Positions 45,430 through 57,433 of a DNA stretch of 64,000 bases are shown here, piece after piece. Under the pieces are notes generated by a model. The model saw nothing but the letters and a program-made list of their open reading frames with translations. It was not told the DNA's origin and did no database searches. The position numbers and the translations under genes were made by a program. Within the stretch, counting starts at the first letter, position 1; each line of letters opens with the position of its first letter. Source of the DNA: Valencia hispanica (taxonomy: Eukaryota; Chordata; Actinopteri; Cyprinodontiformes; Valenciidae); the NCBI GenBank assembly GCA_963556495.2, contig OY747709.1, positions 17,874,900 to 17,938,899 on the forward strand. Direction: 5' to 3'.

Positions 45430-46442
45430 AAACCTTTATTTATTTATTATAGTCTTTCAGAGCTGGATTTGCTGGTATGCTTTGGATGTTATGTTGCTGG
45501 ATAACGCAAAGCTCCCTCAAGATTTTCTGCTAGAGAGCAGAATTCATGGTTCTATCGATTACAGCAAGTCATCCAGGTCCTGAAGCACCAATCCTGTCTC
45601 AAAACATCTCACTGTTACTTCCAGGTTTGACTGTTGGTATGAAGTTCTTTTTCTGAAATGCTGAGTTAGTTTTAGTTTGTCAGACACCCAGTTTAATTTA
45701 ACCAGTTCAGAGAACATTTACCTAAAGGTCTTATGAATCATATAAATATTTTCCTTTGTGTTTTTTTTTTGGTCAGCAATGGCCTAAGTCTTGAAACCCG
45801 TACTTAAATGCAATTTTTTGAGGTATGGGTAGTTGGTGTGTTTTGAGTTGATTTTGGTAAGCTAGCCAATCTTAAGAAGGCTCGTGAGTGTACAAATGTG
45901 CTCATGAGTGCACAAATGGAGTGTTTTCTGCATTTGTGGATAATGGCTGTCACTGTTGTTTGCTAAAGACCCAATACCTTAAAGAGGCCTCTGTTAGCTT
46001 TCCAGACAGATTTATGTCTTTGTGTTTCATTGCTTCTTAAATTTCTTTAGATGTTGTGTTGCTTTCTAACTGTGCTTGTGTTTGCTTTCAGCCTACTCTA
46101 TGTTGTGAGACAGATGCTGTTTAAAGTGATGAATGATGTGGATGCTTCAGGTCTGGCAGTGATTGGGTCTCAGCATGGCTAGTGGAATAAAACCGATAAA
46201 TGTCATTAGACACAGACAATTCATGATTAGGGGAAATAGCTTTTCCCATAGGCCCAGGTTGGTTTGGATATCTTTCTCCTTTCCTTATCAAAATCTTTCT
46301 TTTAAAACTACTCTTTGTATTCAATCTGATTGTCTTTGCCAGATATCCAAATTTATTTGATTGTCTGAATCATTTAAGTGTGACAAAAAAGCAAAAGCAA
46401 AAGAAATCTGTAGGTGTCATATACTTTTTCACAGTAATGTAA
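45430..46442 (-). mobile_element. Tc1-like DNA transposon relic
   Basis: Blocks from an antisense Tc1-type transposase are visible: TTTGACTGTTGGTATGAAGT, TCTTTTTCTGAAATGCTG, CATTTGTGGATAATGGCTGT. They are followed by the non-coding right part (TAGACACAGACAATTCATG, TTTAAGTGTGACAAAAAAGC) and a terminus ACTTTTTCACAGTAATGTA. Large parts of the coding region are gone. A second right end occurs at 26740. Confidence 0.5.
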
Positions 46443-47900
46443 CTGTGGGGGATTTAAAAGCCAATTTTTGAATCTACCTGTATTTAGGAGAAACTCAACA
46501 CTCTCCTGAAACCCTGTTGAAAAACCTACAGATAATTAAGTGATCAATGTAACACTCTATACAGCCCTAGGAGCACGGGGTGGTTCAAAGAAAAAAATCT
46601 AGTTAGCCTAACTACAACTACGCCTTTTTAACTCCACTTTATTTCAAATGTATGGGAAAAAAAACAACAACTTGAATATTCTGAGAACATAACAGAATTC
46701 ATCCACTCATGCAATGAAATATTTAGTCTTTTGGGGATTGCTGTCAGAAATCATATAAAAAGATGACAGAACTGCCAGCCACTTTCCCTTCCTTGCTTTT
46801 TTCATTATTGCCTTTTGCTTTTCATCCCTCATTCCTACTCTCTCTTCTCCTTTTTCCCAATATAGTCCACCATTACCACAAACCTCCTACAACGACAGAA
46901 TTCCTCGTTATGTCTGTCTACCAGTGTCTTTCAGCACAAGAATACCAATGGCTAATAGCTCTGGGCAATCAATTCCTTTGAGGTAGATACACCGTGTGCC
47001 CGACATCAGCCTCCCTGGTTTTTGTCCCACAATGCAAGCCGATCAATAGCAGCTGCCACCTCACCTCCCCGCCGAAACAATGGCATCACACTTACAGTCC
47101 TGAGATCTCAAAGCATTTCCAGCCTCTTGACTACAGTTTGAAACTAGACTCATGAAAAAAAAACTGTTATATCCTTCTTCAGAATGATTTTCAACCCCCT
47201 TTTTCAGTGAATGGTGTTGTTAAAGGGAACATGATCTGCTCTGTATTGAAGAAAATAACTTAACAGCCTTTTCAGAGAAAAGCAGCTTTGGAATTACCAA
47301 CTTCCTTGGCAGATGTGGAAAATTGGCAGAGCGACAACAGTGAGGCAGCGAGCACTCAAAAGGGGGCATTAAGATTCTGCCAATGCACTACAAAATCTCT
47401 ACTGATGTGCTGGGTTACTAAGGTTGATGTTAAAACATGCAGAAGTGGAATGGAGTTCAATTGAGTTACAATAGCATGACATAATGTTACAACTTTTTTG
47501 GTAATCTTTGCCAAGGACCTGCCAAGAGCAAATATGTGAGTAAAAGATTTTTTTCATCAACATATCCTTCAAAATAGCTACTTAGCTGCTTAAATTATAC
47601 TCCAGACTACTTGAAAATGGCTCAGTCAGTTGTGATGATTTTTCTATTTCTTCTTGATATCTTCATTCTTCATTCAGTGTTTGTCTTATGGGCTCTTTGG
47701 TTTCCTTAAATAAAAATAGTCTTCTCTCCACACAAGGTGAACGCTACAATAGCGTCTGCTTCAAAAGACGGACTGAGTACAAAGAGATATGCTGCCAACA
47801 TCTGATGCATCACACTATCACAGAGCCAGGTCACTTCCTCAGGTTATGTCTTTTCTTCTGATATTTAATTCATATGGGTTTTAACAAAGTTGTCACATAA
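46443..47900. other. Unassigned DNA
   Basis: No gene. 46980-47130 is high-complexity sequence (CCGATCAATAGCAGCTGCC, CCGCCGAAACAATGGC) that stands out from the AT-rich surroundings. Confidence 0.35.
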
Positions 47901-47904
47901 AAAT

Positions 47905-48200
47905 AACTGTGCAGTGACTTGATAAAGTATTCATACCCTTTGAACTTTTTCAACTCTGTTTTTTTTACTGGGATTTTATCTGACAGATCAAGAAGAAGTA
48001 GTGCATGACTGGGGAAAGAAACAAAATACATGGTTTTCTGTGTATCATAGAAATACACATCTTAAAAGTGTGGTGGGGATTTGTATTCAACTAAGAAAAG
48101 CATCTCCACAGCATGATGCTGCCACCAACAGGTTTCACCATACGGATGGTGTGTTTAGGTTGAATTTCATTGTTAGTTTTTTGCATGAAGGCCTTTTCAT
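47905..48200 (-). mobile_element. Tc1-like element fragment
   Basis: ATAAAGTATTCATACCCTTT, GAACTTTTTCAACTCTG and CAGCATGATGCTGCCACCA match the terminal region and an internal transposase block of a common fish Tc1-like family. No open frame. Confidence 0.45.
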
Positions 48201-48204
48201 GGTC

Positions 48205-48375
48205 CCTCTTTGTTCTTACTCTCACCTATGGTCATGAGATGCGGATCATGGCTGCAGGAACAAGATTTCAAATACAACAGGTTGCCTCCTGAGCATTTCC
48301 ATTTGGAGATTTACCAGGCATGTCCCACTAGGCTGAGACCCAGAGGTTGACACAGTACTTGATGGAGGGACTACA
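48205..48375 (+). pseudogene. Rex3/RTE-like LINE pol fragment
   Basis: CACCTATGGTCATGAGATGC, CAGGAACAAGATTTC and then, after a deletion, GGCATGTCCCACTAGG with TGGAGGGACTA follow the order of the Rex3-type pol 3' region. The reading frame is broken. Confidence 0.5.
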
Positions 48376-48385
48376 GTCACATTCT

Positions 48386-48600
48386 GTAAATTAGAATATG
48401 CGTTCCGATGAGTCTTCTTTGTCATTAAAAAAAACTAACTTATTTTTAAAACAACATTTAAGCTGGTATTTTTGTTTGTAGTTATGTTTGTTGTTGGTCT
48501 GATGTCATATTCTTACCTTAAATGTTGTGTTTTAATTAGCTTCAAGTGGAAAATCATCGTTATCAACAGAGAAAGAAGCTTGAATACACCAGTCTCTGTG
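48386..48600 (+). repeat. Dispersed AT-rich repeat, copy 2
   Basis: Partner of 7320-7535: AATTAGAATATGCGTTCCG, TTTGTCAT, GTGGAAAATCATCGTT in the same order. Confidence 0.4.
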
Positions 48601-48900
48601 TAATTATTCTATGTAATTTGTTTTACTTAGTGAATTTCAGTAAAAGTTTAACTTATTTAGTATGACTACATCTTCCCTTTGGCTTATGAAAACCGTGGGT
48701 TTCTGAAGAATCAGTTGAAACATGTGGCTTGGGGGAGGGATGTATTTCCCTGCTTAACCATTTATCCCCATGGCCCAATCTTGGGAGGACAGATGGACAG
48801 ATTAAAGCCAAACCCAACTTTTTCTAGAACAAATTAATATGACGAAAGAAATAAGAATATCTTTTTGACACATAAACAGTATGCTCAAACATGGCTGTAT

Positions 48901-49258
48901 GGTGGCATGGTTGGCACTGCTGCTTTGCAGCAAGAAGATGGCAGGTTAAAATCCCGACCTGACGTCTTTATGCATGGAGTTTGCATGCTGTCCCCTTTCA
49001 TACATTAAATCTCACCAAGTACTTCAACTTCCTTCCACACTCAAAAATATTGACTGTTAGGTTAACAGGTTATAAAAAATTGCCCTTGGGTATTATTGTA
49101 TGTGAGCATGTTGTTTGTCCTGTGTGTCTCTTTGTTGCCCATGATAGATTGGCTACCTGTCCAGGGTGTACCTAACCTCTCACCTAGTGACCACTGGAGA
49201 CAGTGACCAGCCCCCTGAGATGTTGAAAAGATAAACAGGTGTAGATAATGGATGGAAT
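48901..49258 (+). mobile_element. tRNA-derived SINE
   Basis: The head GGTGGCATGGTTGGCACTG resembles a pol III A box, and GGTTAAAATCC (48944-48954) a mutated B box about 40 bp later. The body has GGAGTTTGCATGCTGTCCCC, CTTCCTTCCACACTCAAAAA and CTACCTGTCCAGGGTGTACC, ending in GATGGAATG. This is a family widespread in fish. The last third is repeated at 27178-27310. Confidence 0.6.
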
Positions 49259-49259
49259 G

Positions 49260-50639
49260 ACACCTTTACCATAACATTACAGGATAATCTCTTGTAAGGC
49301 AGATTTAAAGTCCCATTGCCAGTGGGACATTTATTTTTTTGTAAGTCTGCTAATATGCTTAAACCTATTAAAAGAGTTTACAGCAAGTTTAGCCATACAT
49401 TTTGTTTTTATAAATAAATGAGCTTGAATAAAACATAAAGACATGCTAAATCATGAATCTTCAGAGGCAAACATCTTTGAGTCTGACACTGTTGCAGGTT
49501 GATGAGGTCTGGACAATGTTTTTGTCTTATTCACTGTAAGTAAGATGCACCACCTAAATATAACAATTTAGATTCAGGTCCTTTATGCTTCCTTTCTAAA
49601 AAGAAATATTGTATTTTACATAACTACAAGGAAAATTTATTTCCAAGATAGACTTTGGTGCACTGGGTTAGCCAGACAGAACCAACACAAAGATATAGTA
49701 GCGTGGTGCTAGAATTTTGTAATTATTTCCAATATTTATTTTCTAATTTGTTAGTTTAAAAAAAGGTAAACTGAGAATAAAAAAATGCTTAGTGAATGTG
49801 TCTGATTGCAAAGACAGAAAAGTCAGAGTATAATTTCTGGAAGTATCCCGTTGCTTTCTCACTGAGGTCTAAAGCAGGGTATTAATGATATATAATATAT
49901 GGTAAGATATGTTCAACAACTTTCATAGAATGTTTACATGAACTTGTGTTCACATTGAGTTAGGGAAAACAGTAGACTTATGTTTATGTTTTTTTAAGTA
50001 AATGTGTCTATAGGTTAAAAATAACAATGATTAATTGACTGCTCAATGCAAACTTAGTCTCTGTTACAATGCTTATTTGCTCATCCTTTGTGTTCCAGCA
50101 TTTAGGAAAATAACAAAGTTGCTCATATTGCATAATTACCCAGTGGCTGTTCTCTGAATGGCCACTCTTCACAATCCAGCAATCGCCTGTTTTGTCAACA
50201 GCAGATGTACGACTGAAGTGAGATGAACAGATTTGTTTTAGTAGACATAATGAGAGGAGTTATTAACATATTTGCAGTCAAAAGTTGACAAGTTTATTAG
50301 GGGACATTATCACTACACCAAACCAATTGGTCGTCCAGTACAAAAAACGTGTGAAGTAGCTGACACAATAAGGAGCAAATTGGATTATAATTAAACCATT
50401 TATAGCTGGACAACAGTTGGCAAACTGGTCTTTTGTAATACCATATAATTCCCTTAAAAACATCACTGTGTGTGAAATGAATGCACATAATACATTTTAC
50501 CTTATAAAACTTCAAGTACTGAAATAAATTAACTACAATTAATTATTTCTGCTGGACTGACTTAAGGTCTGTAACTATATATATAAAATAGATATTAAAT
50601 ATCTCTACGACATAACATTTTTCTAAGTATCAGCAACCC
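49260..50639. other. Unassigned AT-rich DNA
   Basis: No supported feature. Confidence 0.4.
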
Positions 50640-51475
50640 GTCCCAGATCTCGGTATGTTAGCACCTCATGGTAACCAGGTTGTTAGAAACCTTGTGGTGA
50701 TGGTTGACAACAATTTCAAGCTTGACAAACAGGTTTGCTTCGTTGTGAGCCAGTTTTTTCCAACTCGGACTTCTTTCTAAAGTCAAACCTTTTCTAAACT
50801 GGGGCTATCTGGAGAAACTAGTCCATGCTTTTATTAGTTTCTTGATTATTGCAATGCCCTATGCTTGGGAATAAAAAAAAACTAAACATTTCTATATCAC
50901 TCGCAACTGGTCCACAACGCCGCTGCTTGCCTGGTGACAATTACATGGAAGTATCATCACATTGTACTGTTGTCCTTAAACTGGCTTCCAGTGGAAAACA
51001 GAGTTTGTTTAAAATGTTTAACATTTGTTTTTAGTGCAACATTTGGTTTGACTCCATCATACTTATGTGAGATTTTAAATCCTTATCAACCCAGCAGGGC
51101 CTTGCGCTCTGCTGGACAGCATTTGCTGCAAGCCCCACGTATAAAATCATAAGCACGGGATGAACGGTCTTTTGCAATAGCAGATTTGAAATCCACTTCC
51201 CTTGGAACTTCGTAGCATCACTAATTTGCCTTTGTTTAAATCCAAACTTAAGACATATTTATTCCGGATGGCTTTTGGTTCCTAAGGGCTCGGTAGTCTT
51301 TAATAATCTACTTTTTGTTCTTCTGTAATTTGGTTTAGTATTTTAGTTTACTATGTATGCCATTTGTTTTAATGCATTTATCTGTTTACGTTAGTTTGTT
51401 TGTACAATGTGAAGCACTTTGGCTAACACTGATTGGAAAAATGTGCTATATAAAAAAAGATGGATGGATGGATGG
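50640..51475 (+). pseudogene. L2/Rex1-like LINE, RT C-terminal part and 3' tail
   Basis: Broken frames read VMVDNNFKLDKQV, FLDYCNAL, LSLNWLPVENRVCLK and FGLTPSYLCEIL, the conserved blocks after the RT core of L2-clade LINEs. The 3' end GTGAAGCACTTTGGCTAACA, GTGCTATATAAAA runs into a GATG repeat, the usual tail. It is 5'-truncated, with several frameshifts and stops. Confidence 0.75.
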
Positions 51476-52547
51476 ATGTTTTTTTCTGTTTTTGCTACTC
51501 TTCTGTTTGAACCCCTTTTATTTCTTTCCACAAAGTTGGAAACTCTCAGGCCAAACTTTAAATGTTAGCTAAACTGTAAAACCTACAAGATGGAAGCTGC
51601 CAGAATCAAACGGTTAATCAAAAGGGTAATGATCTCCTGATACCTTCTGCTTGAAAAACTCATTTAAATCATGTTACTGCTGTGCAAAAAGCTACTTTTA
51701 TAGAGCAGCACAATGTTTAAAACATCACTTCCTGTATGGATAAGGAAGAAAAACTCTAGTATAAGAAAAGCTTGATATCCACAGCCTATTTACATTAACA
51801 ACCTATCCAAACTCTTAGATATGCAGTATATTATATACGATACATTCGTTACTCAAAGATGACCCTTAAACCACGTGAAATGTCAGTTTATCTGTTTATG
51901 TGTGGCATACAAATGCAAATCTCTGTTTGCTTGAGTGTGTAGGAGCGTGAAGGGGATTAGAAAAACCTACAAAGCACAGTGTGTATCAACTGGTGATATG
52001 TAGCTAGGTGAGAGAACATCTTCCAAATCACTGTTTTAACAGGAGCCCGCATCTACCCTGAGGACACAGAGAATCAACAAACCCTGCAGAACAGCAGTGT
52101 CCAAACATTTCTCACGCTGTACCCATCCAAGCTAAATAACCCTTCGATGAGCACTGCTAAATAATTGCATTTGGCCTGTATGAAGCCTGCCAGGAGAGAA
52201 AAAACATTTATAATGAATCAAGCAGAGCAACATCACAGCTCACAGTTGAAGAAAGCTCTTATCATGCTCTTTGTTACTGCACTGCAGCGCAACTAAATAG
52301 ACATCTTTGGCTTTGTAGGCTTATTGAAAAGAGGAGCACATGGTGAGATAAGGCCTTACAATATCTCAAGCTAAGAATGTAGAAATCTGTGGGGTCTAGC
52401 CCCGACCTACTATTAGGGTAAACTGGGTAAGATAAACAGTGTTTTCTTACTCTTCATAGCTGGCTACATGTATCAAAGTGTTAATAACCACAAATAAATA
52501 CCATAGTTCTGTATGATTTATCTCTAGCAACAGCTAAAAGCTGTTGC
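51476..52547. other. Unassigned DNA
   Basis: No gene or repeat family recognised between the LINE tail and the sushi-type element. Confidence 0.4.
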
Positions 52548-53194
52548 TGTCATGATTTTAGCTTTCGGACTCTAGTGCAGACACACAAACGACTCAGTGA
52601 GACTGGAGGTAAAGTTTGCAAAAGTAATTTATTTTCCCCTATTTGCTCGAAGGGTCCAGGAACACAGGAACTCAGAAAACTCAGAACCACGGGGAACTTG
52701 GAGGACAACCATTTGCCGTTGGTGCAGATTCCACTGAGGAGGAATTGGGGAGGATGTGGTCCTTGGTGCGTGGAAGAGGGACCGACCTGGGGGTGTTTGT
52801 CTCTAGGAAGCAGAGCAAGGGTGAACAGGCAGTGGGGACCCTGAGCTCAGCCAGATACCTTGAGGAGGAAGCCCAGTATGCCGGGAAGGAGCAGACGCCC
52901 AGGCTGCAGGCCGACCAGGAGGTCTGGGACCGCAGAGTGACTGGAGGGGAAAAGGCAAGGAGGTAAGGATCTTACGTGGAGTAAGTTGCGGATGGCAGAA
53001 AGGCAGAGGAAGTGGCTTGTTACCACACGACGCGGTTTAACCATCTGGCGTCTGCTCCAGGTTGGCACTCTCCTTTTGAGTGCTCCTCCTCAATCAGGCT
53101 GAGTGGCACCAGCTGCAAGAGCACGATCACCAATCTGCACCCTTGGATGGAAAACAGGTGAGGCAAGCACACACACCCACACACAATCCTCACA
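52548..53194 (-). repeat. 3' LTR of the sushi-type element
   Basis: 647 bp. It contains 66 bp (around 52677-52742) absent from the other LTR. It still carries a perfect complement of the primer site at 53039-53049. Confidence 0.9.
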
Positions 53195-53210
53195 GTACCC
53201 CTCCCTCAAC
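53195..53210 (-). other. Polypurine tract of the sushi-type element
   Basis: On the minus strand TTGAGGGAGGGGTAC directly precedes the 3' LTR and overlaps the pol stop codon (TGA). Confidence 0.7.
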
Positions 53211-55878
53211 GGACGCCTCCTGGCGGCCGACCAGAGTTGGAGGCAGAAGACCTCTCAAAGTCTGTGATGAGGGAGGGATCCAAAACAAAAGAGCGGGGAA
53301 CCCAACGGCGCTCCTCGGGACCATACCCCTCCCAATCGACCAGGTATTGCCGGCCACGGCCCCAAAGATGAACGTATACGATGCGGCGTACAGTGTAGGC
53401 AGGATGCCCATCAATCACTCGGGCGGGTGGAGGGGGCTCGGAAGGAGGGCACAGGGGACTGTCGGAAACCGGTCTAACTTGGGAAACGTGGAACGTGGGC
53501 TGTACACGGATATGGGCTGGAAGTTTCAGGCGAAGGGCCGAGGGACTGATGACCCTTTCAACGGGATATGGACCGAGGAACCGGGGAGCCAATTTCCTGG
53601 GGACACCTTTGAGGGGAAATTCCTTGGGGGATAACCAGACCAACTGACCGGGTGTGTACTGGGGTGCCGGGAGACGTCGCCGGTCGGCGTAGCGCTTATT
53701 TAGCGCCGAGGAACGTTGGAGGGCGGCTCTGGTCTGTTCCCAGACCCTTTTACAGGTTTTGATGTGTGACTCGACTGAGGGGAGTACTGTATCCGGGACT
53801 GAATTGGGAAGAAGTGATGGCTGGTAGCTGAGGGAGGCTTCGAAGGGTGAGATCCCTGTGGCTGCTGAGACATGGGAGTTGTGAGCGTACTCAACCCACG
53901 GGAGATGTACGCTCCAGGTGGAGGGGTTGGTAGCACAGACACAGCGGAGCGCCTCCTCAAGCTCCTGGTTGAGTCGCTCACATTGTCCATTAGTTTGGGG
54001 GTGAAAACCGGACGTTAGCTGGACTTGGGCGCCGAGAGATGAACAGAAGTTCTTCCAGACTTGGGATATGAATTGAGGCCCCCTGTCGGAAAGGATCTCA
54101 CTGTGGAACCCATGTAGCTTGAAAACATGGAGGATGAGGAGTTTGGCGGTCTGGGCCGCGGTGGGCAGCTTTGAGAGGGCGATGAGGTGGCATGCCTTGG
54201 AGAAGCGATCAATGACTGACACGATAACTGACTTGCCTCGGGAGATGGGGATTCCGGTGATGAAATCGACCGCTATATGGGACCAGGGCCGTGCCGGGAC
54301 TGGAAGGGGTTGGAGAAGGCCGGATGAGGGTCGGTGAGTGCTCTTATTCTTATTACACATCGGACAGGCCAGCACGTAGTCCCTGACATCCTTGTTCAGG
54401 CCCGGCCACCAGAGATGGCGGCGAAGGAGGGCGATGGTTCGACTTATGCCAGGGTGGCACGAGAACTTGGATGCGTGGCCCCACTGGATGGCCCGGGAGC
54501 GAATGGTGGAGGGGACATAAAGGCGATTGGGTGGACCGTTGCCAGGATCGGATTCGTCGACTTGTGCCTTCTTGATCTGTGCTTCTAGTTCCCAGGTGAG
54601 TACCCCTATGGTGCATGACGGAGGGAGTATAGTGTCGGGAACCTCCGGCAAGATGTCTGGGGAGTACTGACGGGACAAGGCATCGGATTTGGTGTTTTTG
54701 GAGCCAGGTTTGTATGTAATTTTCAGATTGAAACGGGAAAAGAAAAGGGACCAGCAATATTGGCGGGGATTCAGTCGTCTTGCCGTCTGGAGGTACAGAA
54801 GGTTCTTATGATCGCTCCAAACTATGACTGGGAGCTCCGTGCCCTCCAGCCAGTGTCGCCACTCCTCCAGGGCCAGTTTAATGGCTAGGAGCTCCGGGTC
54901 ACCGATGTTATAGTTTCGCTCAGCTGGGGTGAAGCGTCTGGAAAAGAAAGCACAAGGGTGGAGCTTTTGGTCGGCGGGGGAGCGCTGGGAAAGAACCGCC
55001 CCGACCCCCATGTCAGAGGCATCCACCTCCAAGATAAACTGGGAGTCAACATCTGGGTAAATCAGGATGGGGGCTTCTACGAACCTTTTCTTCAACTCGT
55101 TGAAGGCCTGGTCGGCCGTCTGATCCCAGACGAAGGTCCGCTTTGTGGAAGTGAGGGCGGTCAGGGGAGCAGCAATGGTACTGAATCCTCGGATGAACCT
55201 CCTATAGAAATTTGCGAAACCCAGGAAACGTTGCAGCTGCTTCCTGGAGGTGGGATTGGGCCATTCCTGGACTGCTCTGATTTTATTTGGATCCGTCTTC
55301 ACCTGTCCACCCTCGAAGACGTATCCAAGAAAAGAAACAGAGTTTAGGTGGAACTCACACTTCTCCCCCTTAACGAAGAGTGAGTTCTCTAGGAGACGCT
55401 GGAGAACTTTACGGACGTGCTGGCAGTGTTGGGGACGGTCCTTCGAGAAGATGAGGATGTCATCTAGGTAAACGAAGACAAAGATGTTAAGAAAGTCTCG
55501 GAGAACATCGTTCACTAGATGCTGGAAGAAGGCAGGGGCATTGCACAGGCCAAAGGGCATAACCAGGTACTCAAAATGCCCAATATGAGTCTTAAAAGCG
55601 GTCTTCCATTCATCTCCTTTGCGAATCCTGACGAGGTGGTAAGCGTTGCGTAAATCCAGCTTGGTGAAGACCGTGGCACTCTGCACGGCTTCAAAAGCTG
55701 AGGTGATAAGTGGAAGGGAGTATTTGTTCTTGACGGTAATGGCGTTTAGGCCCCTGTAGTCTATACATGGGCGTAACGTCTTGTCCTTCTTCTCCACGAA
55801 GAAGAAACCTGCACCCACTGGGGAAGTAGATGGGCGAATTATGCCAGCTGCAAGGGAGTCGTTGATATATGTTTCCAT
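53206..55878 (-). CDS. pol: Pol polyprotein: RT, RNase H, integrase, chromodomain
   Basis: 890 codons from the first ATG; the frame is open further upstream to about 56039, where RT truly begins ([20 protein letters not shown]). RT: LDLRNAY (D75), YLDD (137-140). RNase H: VDASD (D286), GDPELLAI (E329), WSDHKN (D356). Integrase: zinc motif H468/H475/C505/C508; catalytic D538, D598, E634; GPY motif near 769. Chromodomain at about 827-876 ([20 protein letters not shown]), which directs insertion to marked chromatin. All catalytic residues are present, and I see no internal stop, so the protein could be active if expressed. The upstream gag/protease frames are broken. It belongs to the clade related to domesticated PEG10/RTL genes. 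Confidence 0.93.
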   Translation of the reverse strand: METYINDSLAAGIIRPSTSPVGAGFFFVEKKDKTLRPCIDYRGLNAITVKNKYSLPLITSAFEAVQSATVFTKLDLRNAYHLVRIRKGDEWKTAFKTHIGHFEYLVMPFGLCNAPAFFQHLVNDVLRDFLNIFVFVYLDDILIFSKDRPQHCQHVRKVLQRLLENSLFVKGEKCEFHLNSVSFLGYVFEGGQVKTDPNKIRAVQEWPNPTSRKQLQRFLGFANFYRRFIRGFSTIAAPLTALTSTKRTFVWDQTADQAFNELKKRFVEAPILIYPDVDSQFILEVDASDMGVGAVLSQRSPADQKLHPCAFFSRRFTPAERNYNIGDPELLAIKLALEEWRHWLEGTELPVIVWSDHKNLLYLQTARRLNPRQYCWSLFFSRFNLKITYKPGSKNTKSDALSRQYSPDILPEVPDTILPPSCTIGVLTWELEAQIKKAQVDESDPGNGPPNRLYVPSTIRSRAIQWGHASKFSCHPGISRTIALLRRHLWWPGLNKDVRDYVLACPMCNKNKSTHRPSSGLLQPLPVPARPWSHIAVDFITGIPISRGKSVIVSVIDRFSKACHLIALSKLPTAAQTAKLLILHVFKLHGFHSEILSDRGPQFISQVWKNFCSSLGAQVQLTSGFHPQTNGQCERLNQELEEALRCVCATNPSTWSVHLPWVEYAHNSHVSAATGISPFEASLSYQPSLLPNSVPDTVLPSVESHIKTCKRVWEQTRAALQRSSALNKRYADRRRLPAPQYTPGQLVWLSPKEFPLKGVPRKLAPRFLGPYPVERVISPSALRLKLPAHIRVQPTFHVSQVRPVSDSPLCPPSEPPPPARVIDGHPAYTVRRIVYVHLWGRGRQYLVDWEGYGPEERRWVPRSFVLDPSLITDFERSSASNSGRPPGGVR

Positions 55879-56442
55879 AGCTGCCCTCTCCTTGGCTGAC
55901 AGGTTGAAGAGGCGGCCCGAGGGCAGCGGAGCACCTGGGAGAAGGTCGATGGCACAATCGTAGGGCCTATGAGGAGGGAGAGAGAGAGCCTGGGTCTTGC
56001 TAAAAACCTTGTAAAGGTCGTGGTACTCTGTAGGGACATGTCTGGGTGGTCAGGACCTGAGGGGGTGGTGACTGAGACAGGAGGAACAGCTGATCGGAGG
56101 CAACGTTGATGGCAGTTGCTGCTCCAGGCCTCAATTCTGGTTTCAGTCCAGTTAATAATGGGATTGTGTGTGGCCAACCATGGATATCCCAGCACTAGAG
56201 GAGCGTCCCGGGTGGGGAAAACATAAAACTGGGACCGTTCCTGATGATTGCCTGAAAGCACCAAGTTCAGGGGTAGGGTTCGCTGTGTTATAACAGCCAG
56301 AGGGCTACCATCAAGGGCTGAAACTTCTGCACTGAAATCAGTGCATGGAGTTTGGAAATGTGCTCTCTTTGGTTTAAAATTACTGCTGGTAATGTTAACC
56401 GGGGTTGATTAAGGGAGGTAGCACCCGACAGTACCCCCAGAT
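55879..56442 (-). pseudogene. pro: Protease to RT junction, frameshifted
   Basis: The protease C-terminal part reads LSGNHQERSQFYVFPTRDAP and LGYPWLATHNPIINW in one frame (56264 onward). The N-terminal part is in another frame ([18 protein letters not shown]). Small deletions near 56325-56335 destroy the aspartyl-protease active site. A third break near 56035 separates it from the RT frame. The protease would process Gag-Pol; here it cannot be made in one piece. Confidence 0.75.
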
Positions 56443-56625
56443 TTACTGACGGGCCAGATCTTTTGGACGGACTGGACAGGAAGAAATAAAATGCCCAGGA
56501 GCGCCGCAATACAGGCAGCAACCGCCTTCCATACAGCGCTGACGCTCGGCCGGAGAAAGCCGAGCCCTGCCGATCTGCATCGGCTCTGGAGAGGGCGGAC
56601 GCGGGGAAGAGGCGGAAGTAGACAA
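56443..56625 (-). pseudogene. gag: Gag nucleocapsid with CCHC knuckle
   Basis: The frame reads [15 protein letters not shown], a C-x2-C-x4-H-x4-C zinc knuckle, and stops shortly after (RPKDLARQ). It is the natural Gag C-terminus but is separated from the Gag body by a frameshift near 56815. Confidence 0.8.
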
Positions 56626-57433
56626 AGCGGGACCAGCTGTGGCGAATGTTTGAGGGAATGGGGAAGCAGTTAACCTGGCTCTTGACCTCTCCCGGAGCCT
56701 GTTATCAATCTTAATAGCCAGGTCTTTTAGCTCATCTAGGGAATCGGGTTCGTCTCGGTAAACTAGTTCGTCTTTGATCTTCTCATTTAACGAATGTAGG
56801 AAAGCTGCTTTAAGTGTTCCAGCCAGATTCGGCTGCTAGCGTGCGGAACTCAATAGCGAGTTCAGCAACGGCACAATTACCCTGCTTTAGGCTCCAGAGA
56901 AGCTTAGCGGACTGTTCCTTACCACGCTTTACGCAGAAGGTTTGTTTAAAATTCTCTATGAACTGAGTGAAGGTGCAATTATCTAGGGACTCCAAATCAA
57001 ACAGAGCTTGCGCCCACTGCTGGGCCTTACCTCTGAAGAGTGCGATCATGTACGAGATCTTATTTGCGTCTTCCCGGAAGGTTTGGGGCGAACGCTCAAA
57101 GGCAAGTGTGCACTGCAGGAGAAATCCACCGCTCTTGGATAAGTCCCGTGTGAACGGCTCTGGAGGTGGGGAGGCGACCTCGCGGAAGGCTTGGGTCGCA
57201 GGAGCCTCCGTGAAGGATGAGGCGGCGGCCGCGGGACGAGGCGTCTGGGAGGGGACCTTAGAGGCAAGATCATGGAATAACTTAGTTAATTGACCTAGAC
57301 CTTGGAGGAGGGAGGTCTGCTGCTGCGTTATATTTTGGAGAGCTGCCTCATGGCGGCCCAGCAGTATGCCCTGCTCCGAAACAGCTGAGCGTAGGTGTGT
57401 CGCAGAGTCCGGCTGGCCAGATGGTTCTGTCAT
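56626..57433 (-). pseudogene. gag: Gag body (sushi/PEG10-type), frameshifted near its end
   Basis: 207 codons from an ATG at 57433, which overlaps the last bases of the 5' LTR. Residues about 10-65 form a predicted coiled coil (EQGILLGRHEAALQNITQQQ). The core GGFLLQCTLAFERSPQTF through KAQQWAQALF is the capsid signature shared by sushi elements and their domesticated PEG10/RTL relatives. The frame stops at 56810 because of a small indel; homologous sequence continues in another frame ([20 protein letters not shown]) to the zinc knuckle. Confidence 0.82.
57416..57426 (-). other. Self-primer binding site
   Basis: The minus-strand sequence AACCATCTGGC begins one base after the LTR end. It is an exact complement of GCCAGATGGTT in the 3' LTR (53049-53039) and matches the 5' LTR at 10 of 11 bases (57863-57853). 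No tRNA 3' end is matched. This is the Tf1/sushi self-priming arrangement, in which the mRNA 5' end folds back as primer. Confidence 0.8.

Noticed and set aside
53080..53634. 184-codon plus-strand ORF, and others through 57882
   Set aside because: Antisense of the GC-rich sushi-type element, whose minus-strand proteins are clearly recognisable.
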